Origin: Fibrella forsythiae
GTDB taxonomy: Bacteria > Bacteroidota > Bacteroidia > Cytophagales > Spirosomataceae
Direction of reading: 5' to 3'
Length of the DNA: 64,000 nt
NCBI RefSeq assembly: GCF_017353175.1
Contig: NZ_JAFMYW010000003.1
Span: 62,001-126,000 of the forward strand
Part shown: piece by piece, positions 16,907 through 26,585 of the stretch
How the letters are laid out: each line of letters begins with the position of its first letter
How positions within the stretch are numbered: the stretch's first letter is position 1
Notes under the pieces: generated by a model
Told to the model about the DNA's origin: nothing
The model's input: only the letters and a program-made list of their open reading frames with translations
The model's database searches: none
Made by a program: the position numbers and the translations under genes

Positions 16907-17853
16907 CCCATTACCAACTGCTTCATCCAGCCTTCCAGTGCTGTTGGCCAGTTCGCTACTGATTCACCAGATTTTGTTCGTAGTGCGAATCCGTGGCCAC
17001 CAGTAGGGTATAGGTGCATTTCAGCTATAACTTTCTGTTGCAGACAGGCCAGGTAGTAGTTAATACTGTTTTCTACTGGCACCGTCTTATCATTCATCGA
17101 GTGAACAAGAAACGTTGGCGGGGTATTGGCCGACACCTGTTTTTCGTTGGAGTAGTAATCAACCCAGGTGGGGTCTGTAGCCAACGTACCCAGCAGTTTT
17201 GTGCGAGAACCCGCATGGGCTTTATCGCCAAAGGTGATAACCGGATACATCAAGATAGAGAAGTTTGGCTTCGCCATCTGATCGGCTTTGGCTCCCTTAT
17301 CGTAATGTGTTGATAGAGTAGCGGCCAGATGCCCACCCGCCGAGAAGCCCATCACACCAATCCGATCTGGGTTGATACTATATTTAGCTGCTAGTTGGCG
17401 AATAATGCGCATGCCCTGCATCGCGTCCGAGAGAGGTACTTCGTGAGGCGTTTGCTGCAGTCGTGGGTCAGGGAGCCGGTATTTCAAGACGAAAGCCGTC
17501 ACGCCCCGATCGGCAAACCACCTGGCTATATCTGACCCTTCGTGTTCTGCTGCCAGAATGGAATAGCCCCCTCCCGGGCAAATCATTACTGCGGCTCCGG
17601 CAGGCATACCGGCAGACTTTGCCTTAGCTGGATATACCGTTAAAGTTGGCGTCAATACATCACTGATACGCAGTATTCCGCCATCAGTCGTGGTCTTCTC
17701 TGTGATGGTTGTCGATCTGGCACTTGCAAGCTCGTTTGGAATCGCATTAGCTGGCCAGAGGGGAATAACTTCCTGAGGGGGCGTTGCCTGAGCCATAGCG
17801 GAGACAGAAAGAAAGCAGGCTACAAGCAGCCGGGGAATGGTAGACAGATTCAT
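16900..17853 (-). CDS. Secreted alpha/beta hydrolase (esterase)
   Basis: A 317-residue protein with signal peptide (MNLSTIPRLLVACFLSVSAMAQA). The alpha/beta-hydrolase core has the nucleophile elbow GFSAGG (about residues 169-174), an oxyanion-type motif CPGGGYSIL near 92-100, and the acid and base in MNDKTVPVE and TGGHGFALR. It is close to acetylxylan or carbohydrate esterases of Bacteroidota. It lies downstream of a serine hydrolase on the same strand, separated by a terminator-like hairpin that almost touches its start codon. Natural substrate unknown. Confidence 0.88.
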   Translation of the reverse strand: MNLSTIPRLLVACFLSVSAMAQATPPQEVIPLWPANAIPNELASARSTTITEKTTTDGGILRISDVLTPTLTVYPAKAKSAGMPAGAAVMICPGGGYSILAAEHEGSDIARWFADRGVTAFVLKYRLPDPRLQQTPHEVPLSDAMQGMRIIRQLAAKYSINPDRIGVMGFSAGGHLAATLSTHYDKGAKADQMAKPNFSILMYPVITFGDKAHAGSRTKLLGTLATDPTWVDYYSNEKQVSANTPPTFLVHSMNDKTVPVENSINYYLACLQQKVIAEMHLYPTGGHGFALRTKSGESVANWPTALEGWMKQLVMGN

Positions 17854-17858
17854 AGAAA

Positions 17859-17884
17859 AGGGCTTCGTTGATGAACAAAGCCCT
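17859..17884 (-). terminator. Hairpin next to the esterase start codon
   Basis: On the minus strand AGGGCTT pairs with AAGCCCT (17878-17884 with 17859-17865), with a further AAC/GTT pairing after one mismatch, followed by TTTT and then CTATG. The T-run ends two bases before the esterase ATG. It may be a normal terminator of the serine hydrolase gene or a start-site structure. Confidence 0.65.
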
Positions 17885-17889
17885 GTCTG

Positions 17890-19164
17890 CTAAATCTCTA
17901 CCTCTCCATTCACGTCGTCAACGCCCTTCTTGGGGCTGCCATGAAGTATATCGATTAGCTCCTGAACGCGATACACGGTGGAGTTTAAGCGGTTACCAAG
18001 AATAATGATCACGTATTCATCTTTTGGGCTAAACCAGAACATGGTATTATAGCCTTTCCACCAGCCAGTATGGTAGATAAACTCGGGTTGGTTCAAGGCA
18101 TCTAACTGCATACGGAATCCATATCCGTAATTACGCTGCCCTTTCCGCTCAAAGCTACGGGGGACAAATGCCTCGGCCAGCGCCTTGCGAGATAACAGGC
18201 AGTCACCATTCAGCGCACGATACCACCGGAAAAGATCACCAATGGTTGAATAAACGCCTTTATCGCCCACTACGTCATCAAAATAGTCTTTCGGAATGCG
18301 TCGATGCATCTGGTATCCTGCCGTTCGGAAGAGATTGATCGAATCATTTTTTGTGGTAGCCACATACGTATTGTGCATCCCTAAAGGGAGAAATATGGCC
18401 TTGCGGAGATAATCGTCGAAGGGCAGCTTGGTTACTTTTTCCACAATAGCTGCCAGCACCATATAATTGGTATTGTTATAGGCGAATCCTCGTCCGGGTA
18501 CGTTGTATTTTTTGGGCGTTGGCTTTACTGTAGCGAACCAGTGCATGATATCTGCATTGGTAGGAAGCTTCGGATTTTTACGGTAGTAGTTCACCTTCAT
18601 ACTATCGTCGAAGGAATACACGTAATTGGGCAATCCGCTCCGATGACTAAGCAGATCGCGTATTGTAATGCCGTGGTAGGGGAAGTCGGGGAAAAAGCGT
18701 TGAATAGAGTCAGTGTAGGCTAATTTGCCTGATTCCTGCAATTTTAAAACAGCTATTGCCGTAAATGTCTTAGACAAAGAGGCCAGTTGAAACTTCGATT
18801 GCTCGACGAGTGAATCGCGCGAATCTTTTTCAAAGTGAGCTAGCCCGAAGCAATGTTTGTAAAGGACGAGACCTTTCTGTGCTACCAGTACATTGCCATT
18901 CAGACCGCCACGTACTTTCTGTTGTATAATAGCTTCAATTTGCTGTGTCTTCCGATCTGCCCCTATTGCCGACCGTAAATTGGCTTCTTCTGCTGGCGAC
19001 AGAACTTGCTCTTCAGCGCAGTTGCGAAGGTCAGCCGCTGACTGATTGGCCTTGTACTGGGCAGATTGTCCGCAGGAAATCCCAAACACAAGGAGTAATA
19101 AAATAGGGGCCCTTAACACCCGGCGGCACACCATCAATCTCATCAGCACAGAACCCAGTCGCAC
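17890..19164 (-). CDS. Serine hydrolase, beta-lactamase class C-like
   Basis: A 424-residue protein with a lipobox-like end to its signal (FGISCG), so it is probably an anchored periplasmic lipoprotein. The SxxK motif is SLSK (about 130-133), the tyrosine motif is YNN (about 223-225), and the KTG-equivalent is HTGWWKG near 367. These belong to the beta-lactamase/DD-peptidase fold. Starting residues MRLGSVLMRLM may be longer than the real N terminus; MVCRRVL is a possible start. It carries an octamer copy at 18497. Real activity (esterase, peptidase) is not predictable. Confidence 0.87.
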   Translation of the reverse strand: MRLGSVLMRLMVCRRVLRAPILLLLVFGISCGQSAQYKANQSAADLRNCAEEQVLSPAEEANLRSAIGADRKTQQIEAIIQQKVRGGLNGNVLVAQKGLVLYKHCFGLAHFEKDSRDSLVEQSKFQLASLSKTFTAIAVLKLQESGKLAYTDSIQRFFPDFPYHGITIRDLLSHRSGLPNYVYSFDDSMKVNYYRKNPKLPTNADIMHWFATVKPTPKKYNVPGRGFAYNNTNYMVLAAIVEKVTKLPFDDYLRKAIFLPLGMHNTYVATTKNDSINLFRTAGYQMHRRIPKDYFDDVVGDKGVYSTIGDLFRWYRALNGDCLLSRKALAEAFVPRSFERKGQRNYGYGFRMQLDALNQPEFIYHTGWWKGYNTMFWFSPKDEYVIIILGNRLNSTVYRVQELIDILHGSPKKGVDDVNGEVEI

Positions 19165-19308
19165 AAAGCGGTTACCTAACTAGCTACAACAGAAAAGGAA
19201 TAGACTAACATCTTTATTAGTCGGCGAAGTTGTAAAAATAACGGAGCCAACACAGGCATTCAACGCCTGATCATTATAAAATAGCGTTAAAAATTGCTTA
19301 AAGCTGAT

Positions 19309-20688
19309 TTAGCGGCCCCTTCCCTGCGCCATCACACGTAGTGTATGGGCAATAATCCAGAGATCCAGAAGTAAAGAGCGCCGTTTGGGATAGAGTAGAT
19401 CGAAGCGTAATCGCTCAACCATTTCGTCGACGTTGGCTGCGTATCCGAAGCGGATTTGGCCAATTGAAGTAATACCCGGCTTAACTTTAAGAAGCTCCGT
19501 GTATTCAGGAGCGATCTCGGTTATCTTATCAATAAAGTACTGCCGTTCAGGCCGTGGGCCCACTACAGACATACTGCCAAATAGCACATTGAGGAATTGC
19601 GGTAATTCATCGATACGGGTTTGTCGCATAACCCGGCCCCAGGGCGTGATGCGGTTATCGATATGACCTTGCGACAGAGATGGACCCGCTTTTTCAGCAT
19701 CAACGTACATACTCCGAAATTTATAGATCATAAATGGTTTACCACGGTGACCAATGCGCTCCTGCATATAAAAAATGGGGCCAGCAGAAGTAAAGCGGGT
19801 AATCAGAGCTACCAAAGCGAAGATTGGTGCCCCTGCCAGCAAAACGCACAACGAAAAAGCAACGTCGAACGCGCGTTTCAGAAAAGCCACCCGGAAATCA
19901 TCGAGATCCTGCGAAGAGAGGTTGAGAACGGGCAAGAAATCATGGTATTCAACAGAAGCACCTTTAGTCAGGAAGCCTCTAAAGTCTACCAACAGTTTAA
20001 CCTGAAAGTCGAGCAGGTCAGATTGGTCAATAATTCCCTTCAACTGGGTATTATCAATATATGGTAAACAGCAGTATACACAGTCGATTTCTTCACGACG
20101 TACGAATTTAGACAGGTCTGTATAGGACCCTGCCAGCGCGTCTTTATTCTCCTCGGTTGGCCAGTCGAAATATCCCTGAAACCGGAAGCCCATTTCAGGG
20201 TGAACTTTATAAAAGTCAGTGATAGTTTTTGCTAGTTTACCGTAGCCAACCACAATGAATCTACGGTTGTTATAGCCCCGGGCGCGGTATTCCTGCAAAA
20301 ACAATAGGCCGCCGAGCCTGAATAAACCGCCAGCTAGCAAGAACAGGATATAGGTATAGGCTAGTTGGCCCCGGGAAAAATAAACCCCTTTTACGAACAG
20401 CCAGAATATGGCGATAACAGCCGCATGAAGTGCGGTCAAATAAACTAGTTTTTTAAGTAGTGGAATTGCCTTGAAAAGCTGCCGAGGGAATATGTAAGGC
20501 CTGGTAAGTAGAATGATCGTAGCCCACACAACATTAAAGGCAATCCATAATGACTGGTAAGGGGGCTGGGCAATGCTTGCTAAGTCACCAAATTTCAACC
20601 AGTATGCCCCAGCAAAAGATGCATTCAGACACACGAAGTCAAAGAAGACGTGTAAAGGGAAAAGGAGAACGGAGTAACGATGCCTCAT
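19309..20688 (-). CDS. Undecaprenyl-phosphate phosphoglycosyltransferase
   Basis: Transfers a sugar phosphate to undecaprenyl phosphate, the first step of polysaccharide assembly. The 459 residues comprise four to five N-terminal membrane helices, a Rossmann-like segment (FIVVGYGKLAKTI near 140-152), one helix at about 272-292, and the C-terminal bacterial sugar-transferase domain with the typical DELPQFLNVLFGSMSVVGPRPE (about 372-393). The domain order is that of WcaJ/WbaP-type large PGTs. The gene is at the left edge of the polysaccharide locus, on the minus strand. The sugar is not predictable; GDP- or UDP-hexose are options. Confidence 0.93.
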   Translation of the reverse strand: MRHRYSVLLFPLHVFFDFVCLNASFAGAYWLKFGDLASIAQPPYQSLWIAFNVVWATIILLTRPYIFPRQLFKAIPLLKKLVYLTALHAAVIAIFWLFVKGVYFSRGQLAYTYILFLLAGGLFRLGGLLFLQEYRARGYNNRRFIVVGYGKLAKTITDFYKVHPEMGFRFQGYFDWPTEENKDALAGSYTDLSKFVRREEIDCVYCCLPYIDNTQLKGIIDQSDLLDFQVKLLVDFRGFLTKGASVEYHDFLPVLNLSSQDLDDFRVAFLKRAFDVAFSLCVLLAGAPIFALVALITRFTSAGPIFYMQERIGHRGKPFMIYKFRSMYVDAEKAGPSLSQGHIDNRITPWGRVMRQTRIDELPQFLNVLFGSMSVVGPRPERQYFIDKITEIAPEYTELLKVKPGITSIGQIRFGYAANVDEMVERLRFDLLYPKRRSLLLDLWIIAHTLRVMAQGRGR

Positions 20689-20840
20689 AATAGTAGGCGG
20701 CTAATTAATCAATATAAGGTACGACTCAGAAATTAATAAGACGAAACCTTGTTAGGCAATGGCTCATTCTCATACCCACAAATATAGGACGTAGATCTTA
20801 GAGATGGTCGCGCAAATATGCATTACCTATTTGAAATGTC

Positions 20841-22364
20841 CTATTTTTGCCAGCTACGACGAATACCTAGATAAAATCCGGTAGCTGATGGATATAGCCC
20901 TCCAGCGTCAATGGCCAACTTTCCTATTAATTCTGTTCCATCCAACAATGACCCTATACTTCCTTGTGATTGAACGACAGCAGATACTTGTACTAACATA
21001 GAAAACTGAGTAAGCGGTTGAGGATAAGGAGTGTCGTAGGTACCTAAATTCCTACTTAATGATAGCTTTGCCAGATAAGAGGGCCGTTGTTTTAACCAAC
21101 GGGCATGATTAGGTAATGTACCTGAAGCACCTAAGTGCCAGGCATATATCCGATTATTGATGGTATATCCATTGAATGACGTGCGTCCGTTAACATCATA
21201 ATTAGGAGTTATAAAGGGCGTACCAATAGTTTGCCGTTGATAAGCCCATCCATCACGGAACTGAGCATTATTAAAATAATTCACTTTCCCTCTCCGCTGG
21301 GGATCTTCAAGAATAAACTCTGGGCCACCCTGACTTGTGGTGTTCAAAAATTCGAAGAGAATATTTTGGAAAAGTGCATTAGGGGCGTGATTCCGAAGTC
21401 GAATACCGTTTAGGCCATCAGCAATACTAGTTAAATAAAATAATGCCCCAGAATCAAAAGGGTTTTGCCTATATATAAATAGCGAGTGCCTACGTAAATC
21501 GACCTCTAAAGCTATATCAATCGATCCCAGATGATTACCAATGCGGTTTGTAATATCAAAGTCGGTCAGGTCGTTACTGATCGGAATGATTGTTTGACTT
21601 CCTGTTCTTAGACCTGACACAACTAACAGGTAATCGCGGAAGCTGGCAGGAAGACGTTCAGATGTAACAATGCCCGTACCAACCAGTTCAGGACTAACCC
21701 CTCCCCAAACGACATCATGATTAACCCCTCCGTATGCACGAAATGTATTTTGAACTTTACCAATCCGAAAAAACAGTGATTTCTGGTGTAAAAATGCATG
21801 CTGAACATATGTTCCTCCTAACCAGCCATGCGCAAAAGTTCCCATAACCGACACCCAACCTTTAGTAAAGCCTATAGGCGTATAACGAGGAATGCCAATC
21901 TGAATTTTTGGTACAGGCAAGGCATTACCTGACCAACTGTAAGAGCCTGATGTAAGTAGTGTATCGTCTAAGCCGAACACCTCGCGCCGACGCCCCACAT
22001 ACGCTTCTAGGATACCTAGTTTAGCTTTAATGTATGCCTGCTGAAGTAAGACAACTTGGGTTGGTGAGAAATCAACATTAGTTGATCCATTAACGATCAA
22101 ATCAGCTCCATAAGCTATGTCAAATTTGTGCCTAGTCGTGTCATAATCAGATAAAAATCCAATTTTAATAGTAGCAGAGGGCGCATTGTAAGGAACAGAG
22201 CCATATTGATTTGTCCGTAACCAATAGGGTGTTTTAGATGAAGTAGAAAGGATAGCTCCTGCTTCTGAATGATAATAATTGGGTGTTCTTAAAGCAGGTG
22301 ACTGCGCAGAGAGCGGCGTAGTAATTACAAAGAATATCAGATTTATAAAGGAGTATTGTTTCAC
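20841..22364 (-). CDS. Capsule assembly Wzi family outer-membrane protein
   Basis: 507 residues with a signal peptide and a series of amphipathic strands ending in an aromatic residue pattern (YLGIRRSWQK at the end), which is the outer-membrane beta-barrel layout of Wzi. In E. coli, Wzi helps attach or organise capsule at the surface. The family motifs SGSYSWSGNALPVPKIQIG and FRAYGGVNHDVVWGG are clear. It is the first minus-strand gene left of the intergenic region that starts the rightward operon. It is AT-richer than the housekeeping genes. Confidence 0.88.
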   Translation of the reverse strand: MKQYSFINLIFFVITTPLSAQSPALRTPNYYHSEAGAILSTSSKTPYWLRTNQYGSVPYNAPSATIKIGFLSDYDTTRHKFDIAYGADLIVNGSTNVDFSPTQVVLLQQAYIKAKLGILEAYVGRRREVFGLDDTLLTSGSYSWSGNALPVPKIQIGIPRYTPIGFTKGWVSVMGTFAHGWLGGTYVQHAFLHQKSLFFRIGKVQNTFRAYGGVNHDVVWGGVSPELVGTGIVTSERLPASFRDYLLVVSGLRTGSQTIIPISNDLTDFDITNRIGNHLGSIDIALEVDLRRHSLFIYRQNPFDSGALFYLTSIADGLNGIRLRNHAPNALFQNILFEFLNTTSQGGPEFILEDPQRRGKVNYFNNAQFRDGWAYQRQTIGTPFITPNYDVNGRTSFNGYTINNRIYAWHLGASGTLPNHARWLKQRPSYLAKLSLSRNLGTYDTPYPQPLTQFSMLVQVSAVVQSQGSIGSLLDGTELIGKLAIDAGGLYPSATGFYLGIRRSWQK

Positions 22365-22974
22365 TAGAAGAGGCCAATTATGATTGTATCCGGATTGGAA
22401 GGTAGTTTACTAGAGTGTTACCTTCGATAATAGAAGCGCAACAAGGCACTAAAAGTAGCAGCTACCAATTCGGTTGCAATTAAAAAAACGCATTTTGAGG
22501 ACATTTTAGTCCTCAACGGCATATTTCAACAAATTCGTATAGAGAATCTAGGCAGGGGAAAGTAGGTCGCGAAGTTATCAGGATAGCCTCTGCGGTCAAA
22601 GAGATTTCGTTGAGCGCTTTACAAGGGCACAGGAAGAACTTGGATAATTCGCAACCAGATGCTAAATTCTGCCAACAACACGGATTCGATAAGCATATAT
22701 CAAACCGCTGTTTAATATATGAGTCGGCGATTGGCAGGATTGTTATACTTTTGCAGTAATATCGATATTACGGATTTGTTAATCAAATCACTACTTAGGA
22801 CAACTAAGCTTGCTCAAATTAGTACTGTAGCTATAGGCTTACCAGTTAGGAACTAGATGGCGCTATAGACTGAGTCGACGTCCTATAGGTAATTGAGGTG
22901 CCGAAGGTTACGCTTCTGGTCGTTATTTGCCCATTTCAAAGCTATAATGACGTGGAGATCGTTATAAAAACTAT
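22365..22974. other. Long divergent intergenic region of the polysaccharide locus
   Basis: 610 bp without a credible gene. It holds an 8-bp hairpin (22495-22502 with 22509-22516), a TAnnTTTG box at 22746 and a 16-bp palindrome at 22756-22771. The 5' untranslated region from that box to the Wzz gene is over 200 bases, long enough for a leader structure. No further repeats were identified. Confidence 0.6.
22746..22771 (+). promoter_or_regulatory. Promoter box followed by palindromic operator
   Basis: TACTTTTG at 22746-22753 fits the TAnnTTTG -7 consensus. It is followed directly by the 16-bp perfect palindrome GTAATATCGATATTAC at 22756-22771, at the expected start of transcription. This geometry suits a dimeric repressor. 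No good -33 element was seen. Confidence 0.55.
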
Positions 22975-24063
22975 ATGTCAATACCTGAATATACTACTGA
23001 CCAGTCGATTAAGAGCGACAAGCAGGTAGTTGAGATTTCCCTTAAGGATATTGCTTTCTTCATTAAAGAAAGCCGTTTAACTATTCTGATAGCAACACTA
23101 GTAGGCTTTGTATTAGGCGGTATATACGCATTTAGCAAGCCTAATGTTTATACGTCAGAAGTAACAGTAATGCCCGAAGTTCAGGCTAAAGCTACAGGAG
23201 GCTTAGGAAGCCTTGGTTCTTTGGCCGGTTTAGCAGGGGTTAACATTGACAACTTTGGGCAGCAGTCGGACGCGATCCATCCTGACATTTATCCAAACGT
23301 ATTGCAAAGTAATCCTTTTGCGTTGACTCTATTGAAGGATTCGGTCTATTCAGAGAAACTAAATGCAAAGACAACGTTACAAGAGTTTATGATGAGTACG
23401 AAGCAAGCAAATCTCATTGAAATGGTTTTTGGGACTACCCAGCCTGCAAATGAGGCAAGTGCGAGGACTAATTCTCAACTCCGTCAAATTCTCCAAATCA
23501 CACGAGAGCAGGAAGGGTTACTAACGGCTGTTCAAAATGCTGTAATAACTACTTACGATAAGAAAACCGGCCTCGTTACAATTGCTGCCACTGAACCTGA
23601 TCCATTTGTGGCAGCAACAGTTGCTAAGCTATCACTAGATTACTTAACTAGCTATATTGTAAACTACAGAACAGAAAAATTTCGCCAACAGGTGAGATTT
23701 TTGGAGAAACAGGTTAATGATGCACAAAGCAATTATAAGACTGCGGAATATGCCATTGCTACTTATCGGGACCAGAACCGAAATCTCTATTTGAACACGG
23801 CCAAAATTAGTGAACAACGGTTACAAGCCGATTATTTGCTCGCCCAGACCGTGTATAGTGATCTCGCAAAGCAGTTAGAACAGGCAAAAATCAGGGTACA
23901 AGAAGAGACTCCTGTATTTAAAATATTAGATCCACCAACTGTGCCCTTAGTGAAAAGCGCTCCAAAACGTACTTTTATTATACTAGGATTTGCAGTATCT
24001 GCTGCTATGCTTAGCGTAATTATATTGCTTATTCGACAAGTTAAGCAAGCTTACAACTTTTAG
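22975..24063 (+). CDS. Wzz-like polysaccharide chain-length protein
   Basis: A 362-residue protein with an N-terminal membrane helix near 35-50, a long periplasmic part with coiled-coil features (KQVNDAQSNYKTAEYAIA), a GNVR-like segment and a second helix near 332-352. This is the PCP (polysaccharide co-polymerase) layout. No kinase domain is attached, so if a Wzc-type tyrosine kinase is used it is coded elsewhere. It is the first gene of the rightward polysaccharide operon. Domain evidence is moderate; the assignment rests on topology and context. Confidence 0.82.
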   Translation: MSIPEYTTDQSIKSDKQVVEISLKDIAFFIKESRLTILIATLVGFVLGGIYAFSKPNVYTSEVTVMPEVQAKATGGLGSLGSLAGLAGVNIDNFGQQSDAIHPDIYPNVLQSNPFALTLLKDSVYSEKLNAKTTLQEFMMSTKQANLIEMVFGTTQPANEASARTNSQLRQILQITREQEGLLTAVQNAVITTYDKKTGLVTIAATEPDPFVAATVAKLSLDYLTSYIVNYRTEKFRQQVRFLEKQVNDAQSNYKTAEYAIATYRDQNRNLYLNTAKISEQRLQADYLLAQTVYSDLAKQLEQAKIRVQEETPVFKILDPPTVPLVKSAPKRTFIILGFAVSAAMLSVIILLIRQVKQAYNF

Positions 24064-24323
24064 TTTAAATGAAAAGGTGTCTGTCTGTTTTATTCCTAAT
24101 ATAATTCACGATAGGTACTGTAAGAAGAAACGGATTAGATCATCTTACAGGGGGAAGAGTTGTTTTAAATACTCGGCTAAACAAGTTATAAAACAATGCA
24201 GCAAAATTATAGTAATTACCATAAATGATTATTAGAACGTGTTGTGATTAAAAGGTTACCAGCTTTTTATTAGAGGCTGAAATGTTTGCAAGTTGAGTTG
24301 AACTATTCTGACATAGTAGTACG

Positions 24324-25682
24324 ATGGCATTACGAATTGAGTTACCTAAACGATTTAAATCTCTGCATCCCAGAACAATTGGAGTTGTAAAAAATGGATT
24401 ATGGGGGCTGGTTATAAAGGTGGGGAGTACTCTCATTTCGCTCATATCAGTGCCTATCACATTTGACTATCTATCTAAAACAGCATATGGTGTCTGGCTC
24501 ACTCTTAGTTCATTAACTACCTTGATGGCACTACTGGATATTGGTGTGGGCAATGGCCTTCGTAACCGTTTTGCTGAAGCAGTATCTGAGCAAAATTATA
24601 AATTGGCTCGTTCTTACTTGAGCACTGCTTATGTACTATTCGGAGTTATACAAGTGGGTTTAATTGCACTTTTTGTTAGCATTAATAACTACATTCCGTG
24701 GCAGCGTATTTTGAATACGGAGATCGACAACAATGAGCTGCGGCAAATAGCACTCATTACTTTTTTATCAATCAGTTTAAAGCTGGTACTAGATTTGATT
24801 AATTTTACTTTATTAGCCTTACAGAACACTGCTATAATAAATGCTCTACAACTACTGACTAATGCACTTATATTGTTAGCTATTTATATATTAAGTTATT
24901 ACTCTACCGGTAGTTTAGTCAACTTAGCTATTGTTTCAGCCGTATTTCCGTTAGCAGTAACGATAATAAGTAGTTTTGTTTTATACAGTACTAGCCTTAA
25001 AATTTACAAGCCTAGTTTTCGATTAGCTAAGCGTCAATATAATAACAATTTACTCAGTTTAGGTTACAAATTTTTCCTTATACAAATTGCTGTTATTGTT
25101 ATTTTTTATACGGATAATTTAATTATAACTCAGCTATTTGGTCCTTCTGAAGTGACACCTTATAATATTGCATATCGTTATTTCAACTTAGCTAGTACGG
25201 TGTTCGCAATTATTTTAGCGCCTTTCTGGTCGGCTTATACGGAAGCTCACATAAAGCAAGATTATGAGTGGATGAGATCAAGTTACCGCCGATTGCAACA
25301 ACTTTGGACGGGGTTGGTAGTACTTATAATTGTTATGGCGTTGATTGCAAGTAATGTATATCATCTTTGGCTGCGCGACCGAGTAGAAGTACCACTATTA
25401 CTTAACTTATTTATGGGTCTCAGTGTTATTATTACATGTTGGAACAATGTAGCCGTGTCAGTTATTAATGGTATGGGTAAAGTAAGACTGCAATTGTATT
25501 CTGCATTAAGTTCAGCTCTGGTGAATATTCCGTTGGCTGTTTACTTAGGAAGAGAGCTACAGCTTGGTAGCGCTGGAGTTATTCTTGCTACTTGCATTTC
25601 ATTATTAATTGGTTCTGTTTTAAGTGCCATACAGGCAAGAAAACTAATTACAAACAAGGCCTCTGGTATTTGGGCAAGTTAA
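24324..25682 (+). CDS. Wzx-like polysaccharide flippase
   Basis: A 452-residue polytopic membrane protein with about 12 hydrophobic segments, matching the MOP-superfamily flippases that move lipid-linked repeat units across the inner membrane. The opening GVVKNGLWGLVIKVGSTLISLISVP and the TAYGVWLTLSSL segment are typical. AT-rich, with codon use unlike the housekeeping genes. A gap of 260 bp, with no clear signal, separates it from the Wzz gene, and the FkbM-like gene starts five bases after its stop. Confidence 0.88.
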   Translation: MALRIELPKRFKSLHPRTIGVVKNGLWGLVIKVGSTLISLISVPITFDYLSKTAYGVWLTLSSLTTLMALLDIGVGNGLRNRFAEAVSEQNYKLARSYLSTAYVLFGVIQVGLIALFVSINNYIPWQRILNTEIDNNELRQIALITFLSISLKLVLDLINFTLLALQNTAIINALQLLTNALILLAIYILSYYSTGSLVNLAIVSAVFPLAVTIISSFVLYSTSLKIYKPSFRLAKRQYNNNLLSLGYKFFLIQIAVIVIFYTDNLIITQLFGPSEVTPYNIAYRYFNLASTVFAIILAPFWSAYTEAHIKQDYEWMRSSYRRLQQLWTGLVVLIIVMALIASNVYHLWLRDRVEVPLLLNLFMGLSVIITCWNNVAVSVINGMGKVRLQLYSALSSALVNIPLAVYLGRELQLGSAGVILATCISLLIGSVLSAIQARKLITNKASGIWAS

Positions 25683-25687
25683 ATTTT

Positions 25688-26581
25688 ATGAAATTGTTAG
25701 AAAGTGCAAGGAGGATCTTAGCCGAAATAAGGCGGAACAAACAAGATAACCATGAAACGCGTTTACTCATAGGTAGTTTACTTGCCAAAAATATCAACAC
25801 TTCCAGCTCAATCCAAGAAGCGGAGTTTAAGGTATTTTCTCAGTTTGGTGATGATGGTATAATTCAATTGTTGATAAATAAACTATCATTAAGCTCACAA
25901 AGATTTGTAGAATTTGGTGTTGAGTCATATGAAGAGTCTAATACCCGGTTTCTATTATTAAATAACAACTGGGAAGGCCTAGTTATTGATGGTTCCAAAT
26001 CTCACATTGATTATATTCAGAAAGACCCTATCTACTGGCGTCATGATTTGAAAGCTGTTAACTCGTTTGTAACAGCGGAAAATATCAACCAACTCTTAAG
26101 TAGTAACGGGTTTTCTGGCACAATAGGATTACTTAGTATAGATATTGATGGCAATGACTATTGGGTGTGGAAAGCTATTACGGTTGTAGAAGCTGAGGTG
26201 GTAATAATTGAGTACAACAGTTTATTTGGTATAGATAGGCCCATTACTACTCCTTATAAAGCTGATTTTGTTCGAACAATAGCTCATCACTCTAATCTGT
26301 ATTTTGGTGCTTCACTTCTTGCCCTCTGCGACTTAGGAAAATTAAAAGGGTATACATTTGTGGGTTGCAATCAAGCTGGTAATAACGCTTATTTTGTAAA
26401 AGATCATCTCGTCGATAATTTATATACTCCAACCCCCGAAGAAGGGTACAGGCCTGCTCGGTTTAGAGAAGCACGAGATAAAAATGGAGATTTATCGTTT
26501 GCTGGTTACACGGAGCGAAGAGATATAATACAGGGTTTACCTGTTGTAAATACTCGCAATAATCAATTGGAGCAATTCTAA
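25688..26581 (+). CDS. FkbM-like methyltransferase domain protein
   Basis: A 297-residue protein with the SAM-binding style pattern FVEFGVESYEESNTRFLLLNNNWEGLVIDGS (first strand and loop) and IGLLSIDIDGNDYWVWKAI, as in FkbM-family methyltransferases. The reading frame is open from 25592, but the ATG at 25688 gives a sensible N terminus and overlaps nothing. It lies between the flippase and the GT4 gene in the operon. It might decorate a sugar by O-methylation; substrate is not known. Catalysis is inferred from the fold only. Confidence 0.72.
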   Translation: MKLLESARRILAEIRRNKQDNHETRLLIGSLLAKNINTSSSIQEAEFKVFSQFGDDGIIQLLINKLSLSSQRFVEFGVESYEESNTRFLLLNNNWEGLVIDGSKSHIDYIQKDPIYWRHDLKAVNSFVTAENINQLLSSNGFSGTIGLLSIDIDGNDYWVWKAITVVEAEVVIIEYNSLFGIDRPITTPYKADFVRTIAHHSNLYFGASLLALCDLGKLKGYTFVGCNQAGNNAYFVKDHLVDNLYTPTPEEGYRPARFREARDKNGDLSFAGYTERRDIIQGLPVVNTRNNQLEQF

Positions 26582-26585
26582 TAAT

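Noticed and set aside
22365-22974. A hidden small gene in the long leader of the polysaccharide operon
   Set aside because: No frame with a plausible start and composition was found.
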